Shown in pieces: positions 58,451 through 64,000 of a stretch of 64,000 nucleotides of DNA. This stretch comes from Actinophytocola xanthii (GTDB lineage: Bacteria > Actinomycetota > Actinomycetes > Mycobacteriales > Pseudonocardiaceae). The first letter of the stretch is position 1. Each line of letters begins with the position of its first letter. Under the pieces are notes generated by a model. That model searched no databases. It saw nothing but the letters and a program-made list of their open reading frames with translations, and was not told the origin of the DNA. Position numbers and translations under genes: made by a program. The DNA is taken from the NCBI RefSeq assembly GCF_001921205.1, contig NZ_MSIE01000002.1:124001-188000 (forward strand), written 5' to 3'.

Positions 58451-59266
58451 ATGCTCACCATCGGCCAGCTGGCGACCCATGCCGGGGTGACCGTGCGGGC
58501 GGTACGCCACTACCACCAGATCGGGCTGCTCCCGGAGCCCGAACGGGACAGCTCCGGCTACCGGACCTACGACGCGGCCGCGGTCGTGCGGCTGATCCGC
58601 ATTCACACCCTGGCGGCCGCGGGGGTGCCACTGTCGCGGGTGCAGGAGCTCCTCGACGCCGACCAGGACGAGTTCGCCAACGCCATCACCGAGATCGACA
58701 AGGAGCTCCGCGCCAGGATCGGACAGCTGCGGGAGACCCGGCGACGGCTCGCCAGGCTCGCCGCCGGCGACCAGCTGGCGCTGCCGGCGAGCGTCCTGGG
58801 CTACCTCGATCGCCTGCGTGGGCTCGGCATCGAGGAGTGGTACGTCGAGATGGAGCGGGACGCCTGGATCATGGTCGCCGCCCAGGTGCCGCACCTGATC
58901 GACTCCGTGATCTCCGCGAAGCACGAGCAGCTGGACGACCCCGACATGGTGAAGCTCTACACCCTCGTCAACGGCGCACGCGACTGCCCGCCCGACGACC
59001 CGCGGGTCGTCGAGTTCGCCGACATCGTGGAGCGCCTGCGGTTCCGTTCCGTGGAGTCCGGAGTGCGGGGGTTCGACGAGTTCGACGACCAGTTCGTCAC
59101 CTTCCTGGACTCGGTCGTGGCCGAGTCCGCACCGGGCGCGAGGCGGGTCCTGGCGATCCTGGAGGAACGGGGCTGGAAGGGCTGGACCCGCATCGAGCGC
59201 GTGCCCGCCGACAGACCCGGGGCCCGGGCCGAGGACGCGTCCGAGGTCGGGGACGGACGCCCGTGA
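58451..59266 (+). CDS. MerR-family transcriptional regulator
   Basis: The 271-residue protein has an N-terminal MerR winged helix (MLTIGQLATHAGVTVRAVRHY, then GLLPEPERDSSGYRTY), a dimerisation coiled coil (about 75-105) and a C-terminal effector-binding helical domain (about 115-250) resembling TipA-S-like drug sensors. ATG at 58451. It probably controls its own promoter through the dyad at 58293-58313. A strong terminator overlaps its last codons. Confidence 0.9.
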   Translation: MLTIGQLATHAGVTVRAVRHYHQIGLLPEPERDSSGYRTYDAAAVVRLIRIHTLAAAGVPLSRVQELLDADQDEFANAITEIDKELRARIGQLRETRRRLARLAAGDQLALPASVLGYLDRLRGLGIEEWYVEMERDAWIMVAAQVPHLIDSVISAKHEQLDDPDMVKLYTLVNGARDCPPDDPRVVEFADIVERLRFRSVESGVRGFDEFDDQFVTFLDSVVAESAPGARRVLAILEERGWKGWTRIERVPADRPGARAEDASEVGDGRP

Positions 59267-59282
59267 GCGTCCGTCCCCGACC
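59245..59282. terminator. Terminator between MerR and second subtilase gene
   Basis: A perfect 16-bp stem (GGTCGGGGACGGACGC and its complement) with loop CCGTGA overlaps the end of the MerR gene and stops just before the subtilase stop codon; it serves both convergent genes. Confidence 0.85.
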
Positions 59283-59285
59283 CGC

Positions 59286-62200
59286 TCAGCTACCGATCTG
59301 GTACGCCCGCACGACCGTCTGCCGCACCGTGTTGCCGTTGGTGTCGGTCGCCGTGGCACGCAGGGAGGCGTAGCCGGTCGCCGGGTGGCGCACGGTCACC
59401 GTCCAGTGGCCGTCGCGGGAGCGGGTCGCGGCCCGCTGCCATGTCTGCCCGTCGTCATAGGACACCTCGACGTTGAGGTCCCGGACCGTGGGTTCGCCGT
59501 CGGCGCGTTCGACGTGGGCGGGGAAGGTGAACGCCTTGCCGCCCGGTGCTCGGTTGCGGAGGTCCACCGCCGGGTCGAAACGCGCGGTCAGCAGTGGCAA
59601 CGGCTTCGCGTCGGCGGCCGAGGAGGAGCGGAACGTCCACTCCGCCGACACCTTCGTCGACAGTGGCCAGTGTTCGGCCGCGATCGTGTTCTCCGTGACC
59701 AGGCGGTAGGCGCCGTCCTCGCCGGGTACCGGGATCCGTGCCAACCCCGGGTTCTGCACGGTCGCCACCAGCTCGCCGTCGCGGTACAGGCTGATCGACC
59801 CGCTCACCTCCGCGAAGACGAAGTCGCTCAGCAGGCGCGGTCTTCCGGCCCCGTCGCCGTGCATCGCCAACGCCAGGTCGAACACGTCGTCCTTGCGCCA
59901 GACCCACGGGCGAGGTCCCTCGTTGGGGTAGGGCTGGCCGATGCCGCGAAGTGACGGCCCGACCACAGCCTTGTTCCACACGATCCGGTTCCGCCGGCCG
60001 GCGGCGAACGTCACGGTGTCGGTCAGGTAGCCGCGCCTGGCCGCGGACCAGTCCAGCGTCCAGGTCCCGGGGGTGAAGTACTCCACCCGCTCCTGCCCGG
60101 TAACCACGAGCTTGGGATAGTTGCTGCCGACGGGACGGCCGAAGAACTCCCAGCCCGCGAGGTAGGAGGCAAAGCGGTCGGGGGCGCTCTCGTGGTAGGC
60201 CGTGCGCACCGCCGCGAGGTCGCGGGTCCTGGGTCGGAACACCTGCTCGGCGGTGACCTGCCGCTCGACCCCGTAGCCCAGCTCGTAGCGGAGGTCGGTG
60301 ACGGGGCGGTTGACGTAGGACGCCGTCGCGCCGTCGGTCCTGGCGTAGGCGACGAACCGGGCCGTTGTCCCCCCGACGTAGCCTTCCAGGGTCGGCAGCG
60401 CGAAATTGACACCCGCGCGGCTGCGGACCTGGGCGGAGGTCTCGGCGAGAGGGCTCAGCAGGACGAGCCGGCCGCCGGCCGCCTTGACGTTGGCGATGCG
60501 CTTGCCCAGCTCGTCAAAGGAGGTACCGAGCGGCATCTCGAGGACCACCAGCCGACCCTCGGCGTCGATCTCGCCAAGCTCTTCGGGCGTACCGCCGCCG
60601 CCGTAGGCGACCGGGAGTGTCAGGTTCTCGGCGTCGTCCGAAGGCTGTATCCAGCCCACGCGGACCGCGAACCGCTGCCCGTCGTCCGCCGTGAGCTCCA
60701 GAGCCGGCTCGGTGGCGGTCCTCTGCTGTGCCATGGCGAAGTTGGCCGAGCTGGTGCCGGGCACCGTCGCCGCGTACGTCTCGTGGAAGCGCGGGTCCAC
60801 CTCGAGATAGCTGGAACTCGTGCAGTCACACGAGGAAATCTTGGCGAGAGCCGAGATTTTCAGGCTACCGCCGTTCGCCGCGGGATTGTCGGGCTCCACC
60901 GAGAACCGCTTGCCGGCACGTGCGTCGAACGTCTGGGTGAGGTCCCGGTCCAGGTGCAGCTCGGGATGGCTGATCATGCTGTACGACGGCTCCTGCCCCG
61001 GTCGCGCCGTCTCGATCACGGTTCTCAGCGCGTAGCGGCCCGTCGGCAGTCGAAGCGGCCCAGCCCCTATGCCGATCCCGTCGCCGGTGTCCAGGTTGAG
61101 CAGCGATACCGAGAAGGCGTCCGAGACGGCCGGTTTTCCGTTCCGGTCGATCGCGTCGACGGTGAGGGTGTACATCGGCCCCTCCTGGCGCACCGACAGC
61201 GCGGTGCGGGTCGTGACCGAACCGCCGGAGGCGGTGAGCACCCCGCCGTAGGTGCCCGGCTTGTCCCCGGCGGTGGCGGTCAGCTCGACCGACGCTTCGC
61301 CGCTCGCGGGCACGGTGACCCGTGAGGCCGACAGCGCGAGCAACCCGTCGGGTGCGTCGGGGACATCGGCACGCAGGTCGAGCGTGACCGGCTCGGTGCC
61401 GGCGTTGCGCCAGGTGACCGTCTGCTTCTTCTGCGCGCCCTGGTTGGGCCAGGGCAGGTAGGTCGAGACGGCACCGGTCGCGACGACCGGCGCCGTGGTG
61501 GCGCGGGTGAGGTCCACCCGGCCGGTCCCCACCGCGAACGGACCGGCGCCGTCGATCGCGGCGGCGCTGCTCACCAGCGCGTCCTTCAGCCGGTCGGGCG
61601 CCCAGTCGGGGTGGCGCTGGGCCAGGATCGCCGCCGCGCCCGCCACGTGCGGCGAGGCCATCGACGTGCCGGACATGCCCTGGTAGGCGTCGCCGACGGG
61701 CTGGCCGTGGTCCGGGACACCGTCGGGTCGCGCGGCCACGATGCCCTCTCCCGGCGCCGCGATCTCCGGCTTGACCGCGCCGTCGCCGCCGCGGGGACCC
61801 CTGCTGGTGAAATGGCTCGGGACGTCCTGCTTGGACACGCTGCCGACGCTCAACGCGGCGTCGGCGGCCGCGGGCGCGGCAACCGAACCGTCGCGGGCCA
61901 TGTTGCCGGTGGCGACGACGAACAGCGTGCCGTGCTCCCGGGTCAGGGTGTTCAGCGCCTGGGAGACCGGGTCCGTGCCGTCGCTGCCGGGGATACCGCC
62001 GAGGCTCATGTTGACGACCTTCGCGTCCGCCTCGGCGGCCGCCCAGGTCATACCGGCGAGGATGGCATCGAAGCCGCCGGAGCCGTCGTCGCCGAGCACC
62101 TTGCCGATGGCGAGCCTCGCGTCCGGCGCGACGCCCTTGTACCTGCCCTCCGACGCCGCACCCGAACCGGCGATCGTCGAGGCGACGTGGGTGCCGTGCC

Positions 62201-62972
62201 CGTCACCGTCCTCCACGGATCCCTTGCCGGAGAAGTCCTTGCTCGCCTCGACCTTGCCCGCCAGGTCGGGGTGGTCGGTGTCGATGCCGGTGTCCAGCAC
62301 CGCGACCCGCACGTCCCGGCCGGTCAGCCCGGCCGCCCACGCGGTCGGCGCGCCGATCTGCCGCACGCTCTGGTCGAGGCTGGCCCGCATCCGGCCGTTC
62401 AGCCAGACCTTTCGCACAGCCGGCCGCCGCGCCTGCCGGTCGGCGGTGAGCGTGTTCCAGAACCGCGTCGCGTCGGTCTTGCGCTCGTCGAGGGCGGTCA
62501 TGGCGAGGTTCGGCAGCGAGCGGCGGAGCGTGGTGCCCTCGGGCGCCGCGGCGCGGGAGGCGGCCGCGCCGTCGGTGTGCTGCACGAGCAGCGGCAGGGT
62601 CTTCGTGTCGGCGTCGCCGTAGCCCTGCCGGAGCAGGCCGGTGATGTTGAACAGCTCCTCGTCGAGCAGGCCCGAGCTCACCAGGCGGCCCGCGTCCGCG
62701 GGGAGGAGGTAGGTGTCGCCGTCGCGGGTGAACTCCTGGAAGGGGATGGGTTTCCCGCGCAGGGCCGGTTCGACCCGAACGCTGGTCCGGCCGCCGACGG
62801 TGCGCGCGGCGACCCGGTCACCGGTGACCAGCGTGACCCAGCTCTCCGATGCCGACACCGGCCCCTCGTCGGGTGCGGCCTGCGACGCGGTGCCACCGGG
62901 CGGGCCGAACAGGGCGAACGCGAGCGCCGCCGCGAGCACGGCGGAGCCCACTGGCCATTTCAGTCGTCTCAT
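59286..62972 (-). CDS. Secreted S8 subtilisin-like serine protease, paralogue of the 44304-48020 gene
   Basis: The 1228-residue protein has a signal peptide, prodomain, and S8 domain with Asp227 (VAVLDTGIDTDHPDL), His262 (GDGHGTHVAS) and Ser437 (GTSMASPHVAGAA). Its C-terminal beta-rich part ends with VDLRNRAPGGKAFTFPAHVER, nearly the same as the first subtilase. ATG at 62972 is preferred over an upstream frame start at 63044. It is divergent from a two-component system 89 bp away that may control it. Confidence 0.92.
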   Translation of the reverse strand: MRRLKWPVGSAVLAAALAFALFGPPGGTASQAAPDEGPVSASESWVTLVTGDRVAARTVGGRTSVRVEPALRGKPIPFQEFTRDGDTYLLPADAGRLVSSGLLDEELFNITGLLRQGYGDADTKTLPLLVQHTDGAAASRAAAPEGTTLRRSLPNLAMTALDERKTDATRFWNTLTADRQARRPAVRKVWLNGRMRASLDQSVRQIGAPTAWAAGLTGRDVRVAVLDTGIDTDHPDLAGKVEASKDFSGKGSVEDGDGHGTHVASTIAGSGAASEGRYKGVAPDARLAIGKVLGDDGSGGFDAILAGMTWAAAEADAKVVNMSLGGIPGSDGTDPVSQALNTLTREHGTLFVVATGNMARDGSVAAPAAADAALSVGSVSKQDVPSHFTSRGPRGGDGAVKPEIAAPGEGIVAARPDGVPDHGQPVGDAYQGMSGTSMASPHVAGAAAILAQRHPDWAPDRLKDALVSSAAAIDGAGPFAVGTGRVDLTRATTAPVVATGAVSTYLPWPNQGAQKKQTVTWRNAGTEPVTLDLRADVPDAPDGLLALSASRVTVPASGEASVELTATAGDKPGTYGGVLTASGGSVTTRTALSVRQEGPMYTLTVDAIDRNGKPAVSDAFSVSLLNLDTGDGIGIGAGPLRLPTGRYALRTVIETARPGQEPSYSMISHPELHLDRDLTQTFDARAGKRFSVEPDNPAANGGSLKISALAKISSCDCTSSSYLEVDPRFHETYAATVPGTSSANFAMAQQRTATEPALELTADDGQRFAVRVGWIQPSDDAENLTLPVAYGGGGTPEELGEIDAEGRLVVLEMPLGTSFDELGKRIANVKAAGGRLVLLSPLAETSAQVRSRAGVNFALPTLEGYVGGTTARFVAYARTDGATASYVNRPVTDLRYELGYGVERQVTAEQVFRPRTRDLAAVRTAYHESAPDRFASYLAGWEFFGRPVGSNYPKLVVTGQERVEYFTPGTWTLDWSAARRGYLTDTVTFAAGRRNRIVWNKAVVGPSLRGIGQPYPNEGPRPWVWRKDDVFDLALAMHGDGAGRPRLLSDFVFAEVSGSISLYRDGELVATVQNPGLARIPVPGEDGAYRLVTENTIAAEHWPLSTKVSAEWTFRSSSAADAKPLPLLTARFDPAVDLRNRAPGGKAFTFPAHVERADGEPTVRDLNVEVSYDDGQTWQRAATRSRDGHWTVTVRHPATGYASLRATATDTNGNTVRQTVVRAYQIGS

Positions 62973-63061
62973 GACCCCGACCCTGGCCGCGAAATGTTCG
63001 ATTGTCGTGACCGTTCCGTGCGCGTTCGTCGACAAGATCGCCACAACGCTAAGGTGCGCTC

Positions 63062-63745
63062 ATGGCGCTGGTTCTCCTGGTCGAGGATGACGACGCGCTG
63101 GCCGAGGCGCTGGCACTCGGGCTCGGCGGGCTCGGCCACCGGATTCAGGTCGCCGGCACCGGCGAGGACGCGCTTACGGCGGTGTTCGGCCCCGGTCCGG
63201 CCGTGGACGTGGTGCTGCTGGACGTGATGCTGCCCGATCTGGACGGCTTCGAGGTCTGCCGCCGCATCCGGGCCAAAAGCATGGTGCCGGTGCTGATGCT
63301 GACCGCCCGCGGCGACGCCGTGGACGTGGTCGTCGGGCTGGAGGGCGGTGCCGACGACTACGTGGTCAAGCCGAGCGAGCCGCGGATCCTCGACGCGCGA
63401 ATGAAGGCCGTGCTGCGCAGGGTGGCCGCGCCGGCCGCCGAACCCGCGCTGCGCTTCGGGACGCTCGCCGTCGACCCCGCCGCGATGCTGGTGACCAGGG
63501 ACGGCGCGGAGGTGCGCCTCACCGCCACCGAGCTGCGCCTGCTCATCGAGTTCGCCCGGCACCCCAACCAGGTGCTCAGCCGCCAGGCGCTGCTCAAGCG
63601 GGTGTGGGAGTACGGCTACGTCGGTGACTCCCGCATCGTCGACGCCACGGTGGCCCGGCTGCGAGCCAAGGTCGAGGACGACCCGGCCAACCCGGCGCTG
63701 CTGCGGACCGTGCGCGGGCTCGGCTACCGCCTGACGCCCCCGTGA
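63062..63745 (+). CDS. OmpR/PhoB-family response regulator
   Basis: The 227-residue protein has a receiver domain with acidic EDDD, phosphorylated Asp54 (VLLDVMLPDLDG) and the conserved Lys in YVVKPSEP, which is usually KPF. A winged-helix DNA-binding domain follows (VRLTATELRLLIEFARHPNQVLSRQALLKRVW to RTVRGLGYRL). Its stop overlaps the sensor kinase GTG. It may control the divergent subtilase gene. Confidence 0.95.
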   Translation: MALVLLVEDDDALAEALALGLGGLGHRIQVAGTGEDALTAVFGPGPAVDVVLLDVMLPDLDGFEVCRRIRAKSMVPVLMLTARGDAVDVVVGLEGGADDYVVKPSEPRILDARMKAVLRRVAAPAAEPALRFGTLAVDPAAMLVTRDGAEVRLTATELRLLIEFARHPNQVLSRQALLKRVWEYGYVGDSRIVDATVARLRAKVEDDPANPALLRTVRGLGYRLTPP

Positions 63746-64000
63746 GGTCCTACCTGGGCCTGCGTGCCCGGATCACGCTGGTCATCGTGCTCATCACCAC
63801 CGCGACGGCGACAGCGGTGGCGGTCGCCGCCTACCGGCTGCAGGCCGAATCGATCGAGGGCCGGTTCACCGCTGCGGCCACCGTGGGTTTCGCCTCCGAC
63901 CTTGACCAGGCGCGCCTGCGGCAGAGCGGCGACCCGCTGCCGTCCACGGTCGCCTACATGCGGGGCAGGCGCGGCATCGACTGGGCGCTGTTCGACTTCG
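63742..64000 (+). CDS. Sensor histidine kinase, N-terminal part (cut by window end)
   Basis: GTG at 63742 overlaps the response-regulator stop (GTGA). The 86 visible residues show a short basic start, a transmembrane helix (ITLVIVLITTATATAVAVAAY) and the beginning of an extracellular sensor region. Kinase domains lie beyond the window. Assignment rests on operon context and the membrane segment. Confidence 0.85.
   Translation, partial: MRSYLGLRARITLVIVLITTATATAVAVAAYRLQAESIEGRFTAAATVGFASDLDQARLRQSGDPLPSTVAYMRGRRGIDWALFDF

Noticed and set aside
1-64000. tRNA genes, insertion sequences, integrases and prophage genes
   Set aside because: None could be recognised by reading both strands; no transposase or integrase motif was seen in any frame.

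Overview
The window is high-GC DNA with densely packed genes, many GTG starts, frequent ATGA/GTGA stop-start overlaps, lipoprotein-type binding proteins and many secreted hydrolases. This fits a filamentous actinomycete, most likely Pseudonocardiaceae (Saccharothrix/Lentzea/Actinosynnema-like). The family guess is inference from sequence style. No tRNA, rRNA, CRISPR array, transposase or phage gene was seen.

Layout. (1) 1-8.0 kb: a specialised-metabolism block that starts before the window. It has a TPP-dependent 2-oxoacid dehydrogenase E1 alpha/beta pair, two SGNH hydrolases, then a tightly coupled alpha/beta-hydrolase, FMN 2-hydroxyacid oxidase and HpgT/PglE-like aminotransferase. The set resembles (hydroxy)phenylglycine supply. 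(2) 8.0-13.8 kb: a 39-residue repeat peptide with its own strong ribosome-binding site, two KAS III-fold proteins (one with an altered triad, one degenerate), a hotdog thioesterase, an acyl-CoA-ligase-like enzyme and an MFS exporter. (3) 13.7-22.7 kb: an alpha-glucan utilisation locus with LacI regulator and operator, GH13 alpha-glucosidase, sugar ABC importer without ATPase, and a secreted GH87-like alpha-1,3-glucanase with CBM35 domains. (4) 22.7-31.5 kb: a lipoprotein, a secreted VPS10/BNR propeller protein, a complete sugar ABC importer with ATPase, and a secreted GH27 alpha-galactosidase. (5) 31.6-33 kb: a truncated EEP-family gene and a methyltransferase.

(6) 33.0-40.3 kb is the most unusual region. 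Two divergent operons share an about 500-bp control region. One encodes TrpB2, an Asp/Glu-racemase-superfamily enzyme and a LysE exporter. The other encodes a stand-alone adenylation enzyme, a carrier protein, an ectoine-synthase-like cupin, an acyl-CoA-dehydrogenase-like flavoenzyme and a transglutaminase-like protein. It reads as a compact pathway that builds, tethers, desaturates, cyclises, releases and exports an amino-acid-derived small molecule. I recognise no described cluster with this composition.

(7) 40.4-43.3 kb: a membrane-anchored caspase-like protease with four 84-bp tandem repeats and a C-terminal beta-propeller, paired with a small EACC1-like protein, a probable conflict or cell-death module. 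(8) 43.3-64 kb: alpha-carbonic anhydrase, two paralogous about 1230-residue subtilases at opposite ends, an SGNH lipoprotein, a double-MerR regulator starting at CTG, a peptidoglycan-binding/beta-rich pair, an LLM flavoenzyme, an SDR with a divergent AraC regulator, a GH2 beta-galactosidase carrying a LamG domain, an NTF2-like protein, a MerR regulator with palindromic operators, and an OmpR-type response regulator followed by a sensor kinase cut by the window end.
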